Source of the DNA: Sphingobium sp. AS12
Lineage (GTDB): Bacteria > Pseudomonadota > Alphaproteobacteria > Sphingomonadales > Sphingomonadaceae
Length of the DNA stretch: 64,000 bases
NCBI RefSeq assembly: GCF_019097845.1
Contig: NZ_JAHRGM010000024.1
Span: 186,001 to 250,000 of the forward strand
Direction of reading: 5' to 3'
Below the pieces are notes generated by a model, which saw only the letters and a program-made list of their open reading frames with translations, was not told the DNA's origin and ran no database searches. Within the stretch, counting starts at the first letter, position 1. Each line of letters begins with the position of its first letter. Of the stretch, positions 9,089-16,525 are shown in pieces. Position numbers and translations under genes: made by a program.

Positions 9089-9237
9089 GCGAAAATCCAG
9101 TCGATCAGGGCGTCGGCCATCGGCAAAAGCCATGCCAGCGCGGGGAAGAGGATGATCCAGAGCGCCGCCGCCACAATTCCGATGGCGAACGGGGCGGCGG
9201 GGTGGAATCTGGGCGCGGCGGGCCGTTCAAAGGCCAT
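9085..9237 (-). CDS. 50-aa membrane peptide
   Basis: Short gene starting MAFERPAAPRFHPAAP. It has one clear transmembrane stretch (FAIGIVAAALWIILFPALAW) and ends ALIDWIFA. It starts 2 bases after the preceding stop and overlaps the next start by ATGA, exactly like the other genes of this operon. That tight fit and the amino-acid composition support a real gene. The role is unknown. Confidence 0.7.
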   Translation of the reverse strand: MAFERPAAPRFHPAAPFAIGIVAAALWIILFPALAWLLPMADALIDWIFA

Positions 9238-9239
9238 GG

Positions 9240-9716
9240 TCAGGCGGCCTGGGCGGCGCTGGTGGCGTCCTGGGTGCTGACGCGGCGGTAGAGGGGGGAG
9301 CGGGCCATGCCGTCGCCGGTGTAGCCATCCTTGCGCCAGCCCAGGCGGCGCATGATGCGGACCAAGTGGCTGTTGTCCTGGTAGCGGGGAATGCGGCCTT
9401 CCTGCGCGGCGGTGTGAAGCCGCCCGCCCAGATCGTGGAGGGCGACTTCATTCGTATCGCGCAGCAGGGCGGCGGTGTAGAGGGCGATGCGGGCAGTCGC
9501 TTCGCTGACGTCGGTCAGGGCGATCAGCGCGTTGGCGTCGGCCTTTGCAGGATCGACCAGATCGTCGATCGGCGCGCGGCGGGTCAGGCTGGCGGCGATG
9601 CCTTCGCGGGTGATGACCGCCTGGCTGCCGACATGCTGATGCACGCGCCAGCGCAGGCCCATAAACAGCGCGATGCTACCGGGAAAAGGAAATGGGGTTT
9701 CGACTTGACGAAGCAT
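9240..9716 (-). CDS. First gene of the PL operon, hypothetical
   Basis: A 158-aa protein starting MLRQVETPFPFPGSIALFM. GGGAGG lies seven bases before the ATG on the coding strand, a good ribosome site. The middle part is helical (LIALTDVSEATARIALYTAALL) and the C-terminus basic and polar (RIMRRLGWRKDGYTGDG). No family is recognised. Being first after PL, it would be the earliest leftward product made on induction. Confidence 0.75.
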   Translation of the reverse strand: MLRQVETPFPFPGSIALFMGLRWRVHQHVGSQAVITREGIAASLTRRAPIDDLVDPAKADANALIALTDVSEATARIALYTAALLRDTNEVALHDLGGRLHTAAQEGRIPRYQDNSHLVRIMRRLGWRKDGYTGDGMARSPLYRRVSTQDATSAAQAA

Positions 9717-9743
9717 GATGGCCTCCCGTTGGTGACAGGAGGT

Positions 9744-9771
9744 AAAATACGTTTTGTATTGAGTCTGTCAA
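9744..9771 (-). promoter_or_regulatory. PL promoter for the leftward operon
   Basis: On the minus strand: TTGACA (9766-9771), a 16-bp spacer, TATTTT (9744-9749). Expected start of transcription is about 9737, leaving a 20-base leader with GGGAGG before the ATG at 9716. It is overlapped by both left operators, so repression by the prophage repressor is expected. Confidence 0.8.
9746..9760. promoter_or_regulatory. Left operator 1 (AATAC-GTTTT-GTATT)
   Basis: Perfect 5-5-5 inverted repeat. It has the same arms as the right operator at 10536-10550. It covers the -10 and spacer of PL. Confidence 0.75.
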
Positions 9772-9784
9772 TACGTTACGAATT
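9770..9784. promoter_or_regulatory. Left operator 2 (AATAC-GTTAC-GAATT)
   Basis: One-mismatch copy of the same inverted repeat, centred 24 bp from left operator 1. It overlaps the -35 end of PL and the last codon of the repressor gene. Confidence 0.65.
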
Positions 9785-10487
9785 ATATCCGTCGGCGCAG
9801 GTCCTGGATGGCCCTCAAGACCACACCGATAACGGTTATCTCGTCATCAACGTGGAGGGCTTCGTCTGGACGACCAAGGCGAATCGGTTCTTTAAACTCT
9901 GGACGGTCCGACTCGCTCAACAGGACGTATTCGTCGCCGTCCATAGCAAGACGTTTGCAGGTCATTTCGCGCAGGTCGTGATTTAGCCGCTCCACCACAA
10001 CGAGATCCCCGGGAACCGCGCCGTCGAGACCATACGCAACGCGGCGACAGATGAGCGTCGAGTGCGCTGGTATGGTCAAATTCATGCTGGGTCCCTCTGG
10101 AGTGACCGCAAATAGTTCTCCGTCCACGTCGCCTGCAAACCGATCGATTGTCACATATTCGGGGGGTTGAGCCTCGCCAAAGGTAGAGTCAAGCCACAGT
10201 CCGGCGGCGACCTTGCCGAGATAAGGAATTGTTGTGGTGCTTAGGACGTTTCGCATGGTCTTCGCCTCAACATGATCTAGGGCGAGCAGGGAGCCGGGGT
10301 TGACTTTGAAGGCTTTCCCGTACCGGATCGCTGTCTCCACATCGAACTCGCGAGTGCCATTCTCGTGGCTCGTGAGGGTGGATGTCGTGAAGCCGAATGC
10401 CTCTGCGGCAGCGCGCGCGCTTTCATAACCCGCCTCGGATCGTGCTTGGCGCAGCCGGCTGGCGGCGATTTCCTTGCGTGAACTCAT
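9783..10487 (-). CDS. Prophage repressor, CI/LexA-type S24 peptidase
   Basis: A 234-aa protein. The N-terminal HTH covers residues 5-45 (SRLRQARSEAGYES; TTSTLTSHENGT). The C-terminal S24 domain has an Ala95-Gly96 cleavage site (GKVAAGLW), Ser134 (EGPSMN) and Lys178 (EMTCKRL). RecA-stimulated self-cleavage is therefore expected, making the prophage SOS-inducible. The start at 10487 (MSSRKEIAAS) is preferred over longer in-frame options because it begins at the HTH and leaves the operators outside the gene. It lies between the two operator pairs, as cI does in lambda. Confidence 0.92.
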   Translation of the reverse strand: MSSRKEIAASRLRQARSEAGYESARAAAEAFGFTTSTLTSHENGTREFDVETAIRYGKAFKVNPGSLLALDHVEAKTMRNVLSTTTIPYLGKVAAGLWLDSTFGEAQPPEYVTIDRFAGDVDGELFAVTPEGPSMNLTIPAHSTLICRRVAYGLDGAVPGDLVVVERLNHDLREMTCKRLAMDGDEYVLLSESDRPEFKEPIRLGRPDEALHVDDEITVIGVVLRAIQDLRRRI

Positions 10488-10518
10488 GAAATCATGCGTA
10501 TCGCATGAAATCATACGT
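10485..10518 (+). repeat. Paired direct repeat at the repressor start
   Basis: CATGAAATCATGCGT at 10485-10499 and CATGAAATCATACGT at 10504-10518 differ at one base. An inverted repeat ATGCG-TAT-CGCAT lies across the space between them (10494-10506). Both are possible binding sites for a second regulator such as the Cro-like protein, or relics of duplication. Confidence 0.5.
10510..10515 (-). promoter_or_regulatory. Putative repressor promoter (PRM-like) -10 box
   Basis: TATGAT on the minus strand with only a weak T-rich -35 region upstream. It overlaps the right operator at 10512-10526. A weak -35 is what one expects of an autoregulated maintenance promoter. Confidence 0.45.
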
Positions 10519-10526
10519 GTGGTATT
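10512..10526. promoter_or_regulatory. Right operator 1 (CATAC-GTGTG-GTATT)
   Basis: One-mismatch copy of the operator. It overlaps the PRM-like -10 and the start of the PR -35. Confidence 0.65.
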
Positions 10527-10552
10527 GACGGAAAAAATACATTCCGTATTAT
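10525..10552 (+). promoter_or_regulatory. PR promoter for the rightward early operon
   Basis: TTGACG (10525-10530), 16-bp spacer, TATTAT (10547-10552). The predicted start site at about 10558-10559 coincides with the ATG of the Cro-like gene, so the first message would be leaderless. Both right operators overlap it. Confidence 0.8.
10536..10550. promoter_or_regulatory. Right operator 2 (AATAC-ATTCC-GTATT)
   Basis: Perfect 5-5-5 inverted repeat within the spacer and -10 of PR, centred 24 bp from right operator 1. This is the same spacing as in the left pair. A second inverted repeat, ACGGAA/TTCCGT, overlaps it. Confidence 0.75.
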
Positions 10553-10558
10553 GTCGCC

Positions 10559-10846
10559 ATGATTGAACAAACATCATTCGACGCGATCTATCGTCCATGG
10601 TCTGGCAATGCTGCTGCGATGGCTCGTGACATTGCCGAACGGTCTGTGACGGTCAGTCAATGGCGCTATCGAGGAAGTATTCCCCCACGTTATTGGCAGA
10701 AGATTATCGCTGCCGCTGCGGTGCGTGGGTTTGCACTGACCGTCGATGATTTTGTCGAGCATGTGGTTCATGCCTCGGCAGATACCGCCTCCGCCACCCC
10801 CGCGTCATCCGACACTTCAGTCCAAAATGTCGGGCAGGCGCTCTGA
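10559..10846 (+). CDS. Cro-like HTH regulator
   Basis: A 95-aa protein. A helix-turn-helix can be seen at about residues 17-50 (AAAMARDIAERSVTVSQWRYRG, SIPPRYWQKII). This is the layout of short Cro/YdaS-type phage regulators, where SIPPRYW follows the recognition helix. The C-terminal tail is low-complexity. It is divergent from the repressor gene and is the first gene after PR. The ATG falls at the predicted transcription start. Confidence 0.85.
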   Translation: MIEQTSFDAIYRPWSGNAAAMARDIAERSVTVSQWRYRGSIPPRYWQKIIAAAAVRGFALTVDDFVEHVVHASADTASATPASSDTSVQNVGQAL

Positions 10847-10847
10847 C

Positions 10848-11339
10848 ATGGCGCGGGGGGCAGAAAATCTGAAACCAACCGACATCGCCATCAGCGAGGC
10901 GACCGGCGATGCGGTCCATGCGGCGGGCAAGCAGGTCTATGTCAGCCATATGCTGGGGCGTAGCCGGTCCACGCTGATGGCCTGGTGCAATGAGGATGCA
11001 GCAGAGTTCATCCCGCTGCGGCTGGTCCCGGAACTGGAGAAAATGGCGACGGGGCAGCCAGGATGGCCGCATATCACGCGCACGCTGGCGCGGATGCAGG
11101 GTTTTGAGCTGTTTCAGCTGCCGCATGTCGATACCGATACGGCCAACTGGCTGAACCATGTCGGGGCGATTTCGACCGAGGCCGGGCAGATCACATCGAA
11201 AATCTGCACCGCTTTGGCCGACGACCAGCGCGTGTGTGCCGGGGATATTCGCCAGCATGATTTAATCGATGATGCAGAGCAACTGGTGGCGATTGCCGTG
11301 CAGTTGCTGGCGCAGCTTCGTGCCGTGGCGGAGGGGTGA
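10848..11339 (+). CDS. Early regulatory protein, possibly CII-like
   Basis: A 163-aa protein from the ATG at 10848, one base after the preceding stop. It contains VYVSHMLGRSRSTLMAWCN, which looks like a helix-turn-helix, then IPLRLVPELEKMATGQP and a helical C-terminus (DDAEQLVAIAVQLLAQL). The pattern resembles CII/CP76-type phage regulators where an HTH is followed by a region contacting tetramer partners. This assignment is by pattern only. An ATG at 10827 would add seven residues. Confidence 0.6.
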   Translation: MARGAENLKPTDIAISEATGDAVHAAGKQVYVSHMLGRSRSTLMAWCNEDAAEFIPLRLVPELEKMATGQPGWPHITRTLARMQGFELFQLPHVDTDTANWLNHVGAISTEAGQITSKICTALADDQRVCAGDIRQHDLIDDAEQLVAIAVQLLAQLRAVAEG

Positions 11340-11344
11340 GAGAG

Positions 11345-11875
11345 ATGAAGCCACAGCAGCTGAGCGATTGGGCGGAACGGGCGCAGGCGGGGGAGGATGT
11401 CGTCTATTGCACCGGGGTGCGGCCCGATGAGAGCATCGGCGCGGCGGCGCGGGCGCTGTGCGAGAGCGGCGTCGTCACGCTGACGGCGCGGCGGGTGGCG
11501 GCAGAGTCGGGGGGCGGGTTCCGTTTCATCGCGCAGCGGCTGGCCGATCCGCGACCATCGCAGATCCGTGCGCGGCAGCGACGCAATTCGGGTCAGTTTC
11601 GGCACGGCCAGTGCCAGCCCGCATCCGGGGACGCCAAGCGCACGACCAGGGCGGTGCTGCGGCTGTTGGTGCAGGCGGCCAATCGCGATGCGCCCTGCCC
11701 TACCAATGCGGAGATTGCGGTGCGGGTCGGGCTGACCGGGTCGGTGGCGGCGTCCTATCGGATGCGGCGGCTGGTGCGCGACGGGATGATCATCGTGGAG
11801 GAACCGGGACCGTGCGAACGGCGGATCGTGACGATCGTCGCCACCGGCAAAAAGACGCGGAGGGCGATGCTGTGA
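11345..11875 (+). CDS. Winged-helix early protein
   Basis: A 176-aa protein. The C-terminal part (about residues 95-165) reads as a winged helix: TTRAVLRLLVQAANRDAP, then CPTNAEIAVRVGLTGS, SVAASYRMRRLVRDG and a wing IIVEEPGPCERRIVTI. A GTG at 11336 overlapping the previous stop is an alternative start; the ATG at 11345 has GGAGGGG upstream and is preferred. It is likely DNA-binding, with unknown target. Confidence 0.7.
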   Translation: MKPQQLSDWAERAQAGEDVVYCTGVRPDESIGAAARALCESGVVTLTARRVAAESGGGFRFIAQRLADPRPSQIRARQRRNSGQFRHGQCQPASGDAKRTTRAVLRLLVQAANRDAPCPTNAEIAVRVGLTGSVAASYRMRRLVRDGMIIVEEPGPCERRIVTIVATGKKTRRAML

Positions 11876-12123
11876 GCTTTGTCGACATGGAAATCACCCG
11901 CCGCCAGTTCGCCGCGCGCTATGCCAATGTCGGTCGCGCGATGCTGGCCACACTGGCCGACATGTATGGCCTGGACGTCGATGTCGCCGAAAATTGGGCC
12001 GACGCGATCGACCGGGAAACGGAATTGCAGATTGCCGCCGTTCGGCTCCCCCTCTCGCAGGGCGGCGGCATAGCGGGGGTGGCTTTCGCGACTACTGCCA
12101 CCCCCGCGCACCCCCAATCATAA
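11872..12123 (+). CDS. Small early protein, GTG start
   Basis: An 83-aa protein. GTG overlaps the preceding stop (GTGA). The sequence MSFVDMEITRRQFAARYANV starts amphipathic helices (AMLATLADMYGLDVDVAENW), with a Gly/Ala-rich end. An internal ATG at 11887 is a possible alternative. No family recognised. It is in the PR operon. Confidence 0.6.
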   Translation: MSFVDMEITRRQFAARYANVGRAMLATLADMYGLDVDVAENWADAIDRETELQIAAVRLPLSQGGGIAGVAFATTATPAHPQS

Positions 12124-12157
12124 GCCGATATCGGTGCATCAGAGAGAAGGACGTCCC

Positions 12158-14077
12158 ATGACCACAGCTACCAAGCGGGTTAGGAAGAAAGCGGCGCCGG
12201 TTGCGCCGGAAACTGACATTCAAACTCAGACCATCACCTCGGTCGCGCCCAGTGCAATCAACCCAATCGCCTATTCCCGCCTCCGCCGCGCGCCGGAGAA
12301 TGTGCGGCAGACCGATATCGCTGCCGATGTCGAGAGCCTGGCCGACGACATCGCCGCGCACGGGCTGTTGCAGTCGCTGATCGGGTACGTCTGGAACAAG
12401 CGAGTGCCGACAACGTCCGCGATTTTCATTGTGGGTGGCGGTCGCCGCCTCCAGGCGCTGCAACTGCTACGTGAGCGCGGCGCGATCGGCGACGACTTTC
12501 CCGTGCCTGTGCTAATCAGGCCAAAGGAGGAAGCGATCGAACTATCGCTATCGGAGAATTTGGCCCGGCGCGACATGAACCCGGCGGACGAATTCACCGC
12601 GTTTCAGGAATTGATGAAACCCGGCACCATGTCGCCCGCAGATTTAGCCAAGCGGTTTGGCTTCACCGAGCGCTATGTAAAGCAGCGGCTACGTTTTGCG
12701 ACCCTGCACCCCGATGTACTTGGCGCGTTGCGGGACGGCAAAATCAGCATCGAATTTGCTACCGAATATGCGAGGACGACCGATCAACAGCTTCAACATG
12801 ACGTCTTCCGCGCAATGCAGCGGGGGCCGTCCTATAATCGCGATAGCATCTGGACGCTGCGGGCATCGCTTGGTTCGAAGCAATTGACTGAAGATAGCGC
12901 CATCTTCCAGTTCATCGATCGCGCAACGTATGAGGCCGAGGGCGGTGGGTATGTCGAGGATCTATTCGCCAAGGATGATGACGAGGGGACAGGTCGACGG
13001 CTGGACAAGGGGCATCTTGCCCGCGAAATCGCTACGCGCTGCCTGAGTTTCCAAGGCGACCAGCGTGTGCTGCCCGTTGCGCAGCGCGATTATCCTTCTG
13101 TCGCCGGGTTCGTCTTGGCTCCCGAACTGATCCTGGGCGGCGGCAAGCCGACCGCGCCCCACGGCTTTGCTGAAATCGTTGGCGGTTGGAGCAGTACGCT
13201 CAACCGGCATGTTGATATTAAGGAATGCTGGAAGCGTGCGCGGCATCTGGAGGCATTGATCCATATCGTCGTCGGGATCGTGCGCGAGAAGCCCATTGCC
13301 GACGATGATGACGGTTCGGCACTGGAATATGTCGCGGGCTACGATCGCGAGCGCTTCTTCGTCCCGCGCGACATGGTGAAGCAAGTACTGCCGCCCAAAG
13401 AAGCGACCCATTATGGCGGGCAGCAACTGACCCTGGAGCAGCAGGCCGAGCAGGATTTGCAGCGTGACGCCAAGCTATGGGCCGCGCGCCTGGCCGGGCC
13501 GAGTTTCAAGGGCACGCCGTTCGAAGGCAAGGTCTTTTACGGCGAATATTGGCTGCGCACCAACGAGCGCCGCCCTGGCGATCCCTATAACGCACCGCGC
13601 ATGACGGCATTCGATCTGCGCGTGTTCGTCACCGACGAAGAGATTAAAGCCAATATGGAGGCAGGCCGCGCCCGCGCCATAGAAGAGCGTGATGCTGTCG
13701 TTTTGGCTCGCGCTGCAAAGGATGCGGCCAAGCAAGCTGAAGCAGACGCCAAGGCGCAAGAGTTCGCCGACAAGCTCGCTGCAATTCGCGCGCTTCCCGC
13801 GCTGCCTGCCGTGATCATGGCTGCGGGCTATGTAGAGGATGCACCCAGTCCGTGGTTCCTTTGGGCAAGCGGCGACTATTTCGACCTGCCGGAGGATGAC
13901 GAACACGCCGACGACGGCCAAGGCCTGGAGGGCATCGACGAAATCGCCGACACCATGGCAGTTATCGGTGATTTCTATGTCACGATTGAGGAGTATCGCG
14001 CGGCGATCGCACCGACGGAGGCGGACGATGTCGATCATGTCGGCTGGGCCGACGACAGCGTGGAGGAAGCGGCGTGA
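12158..14077 (+). CDS. ParB/Spo0J-like phage protein
   Basis: A 639-aa protein. Residues 30-140 form a ParB N-terminal domain: NVRQTDIAADVESLADDIA, VGGGRRLQAL (GGGRR at 93-97, the CTP-binding/nuclease motif region) and SLSENLARRDM (ENLAR 133-137). A HTH follows at about 160-182 (SPADLAKRFGFTERYVKQRL). The long C-terminus (200-639) is not recognisable. GAGAAGG precedes the ATG at 12158, so this start is preferred to the GTG at 12134. In a tRNA-integrated phage it more likely serves early DNA metabolism or regulation than partition. Confidence 0.85.
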   Translation: MTTATKRVRKKAAPVAPETDIQTQTITSVAPSAINPIAYSRLRRAPENVRQTDIAADVESLADDIAAHGLLQSLIGYVWNKRVPTTSAIFIVGGGRRLQALQLLRERGAIGDDFPVPVLIRPKEEAIELSLSENLARRDMNPADEFTAFQELMKPGTMSPADLAKRFGFTERYVKQRLRFATLHPDVLGALRDGKISIEFATEYARTTDQQLQHDVFRAMQRGPSYNRDSIWTLRASLGSKQLTEDSAIFQFIDRATYEAEGGGYVEDLFAKDDDEGTGRRLDKGHLAREIATRCLSFQGDQRVLPVAQRDYPSVAGFVLAPELILGGGKPTAPHGFAEIVGGWSSTLNRHVDIKECWKRARHLEALIHIVVGIVREKPIADDDDGSALEYVAGYDRERFFVPRDMVKQVLPPKEATHYGGQQLTLEQQAEQDLQRDAKLWAARLAGPSFKGTPFEGKVFYGEYWLRTNERRPGDPYNAPRMTAFDLRVFVTDEEIKANMEAGRARAIEERDAVVLARAAKDAAKQAEADAKAQEFADKLAAIRALPALPAVIMAAGYVEDAPSPWFLWASGDYFDLPEDDEHADDGQGLEGIDEIADTMAVIGDFYVTIEEYRAAIAPTEADDVDHVGWADDSVEEAA

Positions 14078-14895
14078 GCGGCGTGGCCAAGATGCAGCCG
14101 CAGGCGGGGCGACGGCCGAGTCTGGAGTTTCGCCCGCTGGGCGACCTGATGATCGACGACAGTTATCAGCGCTCGATCGACAGCGGGCCGAGTCAGTCGC
14201 TGGTCAAGCGGATCGCGCGGGCATGGGATTGGGGACTGTGCCAACCGCTCAATGTCGCCAAGCGGGACGATGGCGCGCTCTATGTAATCGATGGCCAGCA
14301 CCGTCTGGCGGCGGCGCGGTTGCGGGGCGATATATTCGACCTGCCCTGTGTCGTGGTGGCATCGCGCAGCGCCGATGATGAGGCGGCGGCGTTTGTCGCG
14401 CTCAACCAGCAACGCCGCCCATTGAGCAAGCTGGAGCTGTTCAAGGCGGCGCTGGCCGCCGGGGAGACCGAGGCGACCGTGATCCATGGGGCGCTGACGC
14501 AGGCAGGCCTGTCGGTCGCGACCACCACCAATCCAGACAGCTGGAAGCCGGGTCAGGTCAGCAATATCGGCGGGCTGGAATATTGCGTGCGCCAATATGG
14601 CGAGAAAATATTGCGCACCAGCCTGTTGGCGGCGTCGGTGGCCTTTCACGGACAGGTGCTGCGCTATTTCGGGACGATCTTTCCGGGCATCGCGGCGGGC
14701 GTATCAGTGCATGGGGTCGCGCAGGGCGACCTGATCGGCATGGTGCTGGGTAGTTGCGACCAGAGCGAATGGCGCGACGCCATCAACCGAGCCAAGGCTG
14801 AGCAGCCCAATCTGAACATGCGGGACGCGGCGGTGTTGGCGATCGGCCGGGCCATTGCCGAAGCGATGGGCGGGGAGGAACATCGCCATGGATGA
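14074..14895 (+). CDS. Second ParB-like protein (DGQHR type)
   Basis: A 273-aa protein. GTG overlaps the preceding stop (GTGA). The N-terminal half shows FRPLGDLMIDDSYQR, then YVIDGQHRLAAARLRG (DGQHR at 73-77) and FVALNQQRRPLSKLELF. This is the ParB/sulfiredoxin-like fold of phage proteins related to the DGQHR and DUF6551 groups. The C-terminal half is helical. Being directly next to the 639-aa ParB-like protein, the two may work together. Confidence 0.78.
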   Translation: MSGVAKMQPQAGRRPSLEFRPLGDLMIDDSYQRSIDSGPSQSLVKRIARAWDWGLCQPLNVAKRDDGALYVIDGQHRLAAARLRGDIFDLPCVVVASRSADDEAAAFVALNQQRRPLSKLELFKAALAAGETEATVIHGALTQAGLSVATTTNPDSWKPGQVSNIGGLEYCVRQYGEKILRTSLLAASVAFHGQVLRYFGTIFPGIAAGVSVHGVAQGDLIGMVLGSCDQSEWRDAINRAKAEQPNLNMRDAAVLAIGRAIAEAMGGEEHRHG

Positions 14896-15391
14896 GGCGA
14901 TGGAGGCGATCGTCGCGGCATTGCGCGACCTGCCTGCGCCAGTCGGCGGATGGACGATGCCGGACCTGCGCCGGGTTGCCGGGGTGTCGGTCGGCTGCTT
15001 TGCCGCTGCGGTCGTGCAGCTGCGCCGCGAGGGCAAAATGCATCCCTATGACCTGGCGCTGGCGCGTAGCATGTGGCCGGTGGATGCGGTGCCTGACCCG
15101 GTGCCCGATCTGGCCGAACAGGTTGCGGCAGAGGCGCTGGCGGCGGGTGCCAATCGGCAAGCGGCGCGTGTCACCGGCTTGAACCGTCCGATCGGCAAGC
15201 CGTCGATAGGGTCGCAATTGCAGGAAAAGGCGCTGGATGGCGCGCCGCTGCTGGCGGCGGGCATCGTGCGGGACCGGTGGGCGACGACATGGGACCGGCT
15301 GTGCCGCCATGCCGAGCGCAGCGGGCAACGGCCCATCGTGGCGATGATCGCGCTGCTGGACAGTGCATTGGATGGAGGGGCTGCGGCATGA
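14888..15391 (+). CDS. Hypothetical early protein with HTH-like N-terminus
   Basis: A 167-aa protein from the ATG at 14888, overlapping the previous gene by 8 bases. The N-terminal 60 residues (TMPDLRRVAGVSVGCFAAAV, VQLRREGKMHPYDL) look like a winged-helix DNA-binding unit. The rest is helical. It precedes the phage sliding clamp with an ATGA overlap. No family recognised. Confidence 0.65.
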   Translation: MDEAMEAIVAALRDLPAPVGGWTMPDLRRVAGVSVGCFAAAVVQLRREGKMHPYDLALARSMWPVDAVPDPVPDLAEQVAAEALAAGANRQAARVTGLNRPIGKPSIGSQLQEKALDGAPLLAAGIVRDRWATTWDRLCRHAERSGQRPIVAMIALLDSALDGGAAA

Positions 15392-16521
15392 TCCAGGTGA
15401 ATGTGAAGGCGCTGCGGGGGGCGCTGGCGGCGATCGGGACGGTGGTCGAGAAAAGAGCGACGGTGCCGATCCTGACCAATGTGCTGATCCGCACGACGCC
15501 GGGGCAGATGATGCTGACCGCGACCGACCTGGACCTGATGGTGGAACAGACGATCGCGCTGGAGGATGCGGGGGCAAACAGCGCAGAGGCCTTTTGCGTG
15601 GCGGCGGACCTGATCAAGTCGATCGCGGGCAAGCTGTCGGCCGATGGGGTCGCGACGATCGACCGGGATGACAAGAACGCCATCAGCATCCGGTGCGGGC
15701 GGGCGCGGTTCAAACTGCCGACGCTGCCAACCGATGACTTCCCGGTGATCGCGCTGGGCGACTGGGATGCGCAGTGGGAGCAGCCGGGCAGCGGTCTGAC
15801 GGCGATGATCGACAGCGTGCGCTTTGCGATATCGACCGAAGAGACGCGCTATTATCTGAATGGCATTTACTGGCATGTGCCCGGTGGGTCAGAATGTCAG
15901 TTTGCCGCCGCGACCGATGGCAGCCGGTTGGCGCGCTTCCATGGCGATGTGCCCGACGGGGCAGAGGCGATGCCCGGCATCATCCTGCCGCGCAAAGCGG
16001 TGGCCGCGCTCGATGCGCTGATCGATGCCGAAGGCGCTGGCACCGTGGATGTGGCGGTCAGCAAGGGCAAGTTCCGCTTTGCCATCGGCGCGTGCGTGCT
16101 GACCGGCAAGACGATCGACGGTACCTTCCCCGATTATACGCGGGTCATTCCGGCAGCCAATACGATGGCGGCGTGGTTCGACCCGGCGGCGCTGGCGGAG
16201 GCAGTCGAGCGGGTGCTGACGATCAGCAGCGACAAGACGCGGCTGATCGCGATGGATTTCACGTCGGAGACAGTGACGCTGCGCGTGGTCAGCCCGGAAA
16301 ATGGTACGGCCAGCGAGGATGTGATTTGCGACTATGACGGCACGCCGCTGACGATCGGGTTTAACGGGCGGTTCCTGCTGGACGTGCTGGCGCATCTGAA
16401 AGGCACGGACGCGGAAGGCACGCGGGCGCGGGTGTTGCTGGCGGACGCCGCCGCGCCGTCGCTGTGGCAGCAGAGCGATGATGCCGCGCGGCTGTATGTG
16501 CTTATGCCGATGCGGGTTTAG
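15388..16521 (+). CDS. dnaN: Phage-encoded DNA polymerase III beta subunit (sliding clamp)
   Basis: A 377-aa protein, close to the usual 370 or so. It matches the clamp from the start: MIQVNVKALRGALAAIGTVV, then PILTNVLI, LTATDLDLM, FKLPTLPTDDFPVI, the mid-domain YYLNGIYWH, ATDGSRLAR and FPDYTRVIP, and the C-terminal YVLMPMRV. A clamp of its own would let the phage recruit the host polymerase. It sits in the replication block. It is diverged enough that it is unlikely to be a recent host copy, though this needs alignment. Confidence 0.92.
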   Translation: MIQVNVKALRGALAAIGTVVEKRATVPILTNVLIRTTPGQMMLTATDLDLMVEQTIALEDAGANSAEAFCVAADLIKSIAGKLSADGVATIDRDDKNAISIRCGRARFKLPTLPTDDFPVIALGDWDAQWEQPGSGLTAMIDSVRFAISTEETRYYLNGIYWHVPGGSECQFAAATDGSRLARFHGDVPDGAEAMPGIILPRKAVAALDALIDAEGAGTVDVAVSKGKFRFAIGACVLTGKTIDGTFPDYTRVIPAANTMAAWFDPAALAEAVERVLTISSDKTRLIAMDFTSETVTLRVVSPENGTASEDVICDYDGTPLTIGFNGRFLLDVLAHLKGTDAEGTRARVLLADAAAPSLWQQSDDAARLYVLMPMRV

Positions 16522-16525
16522 GGCG

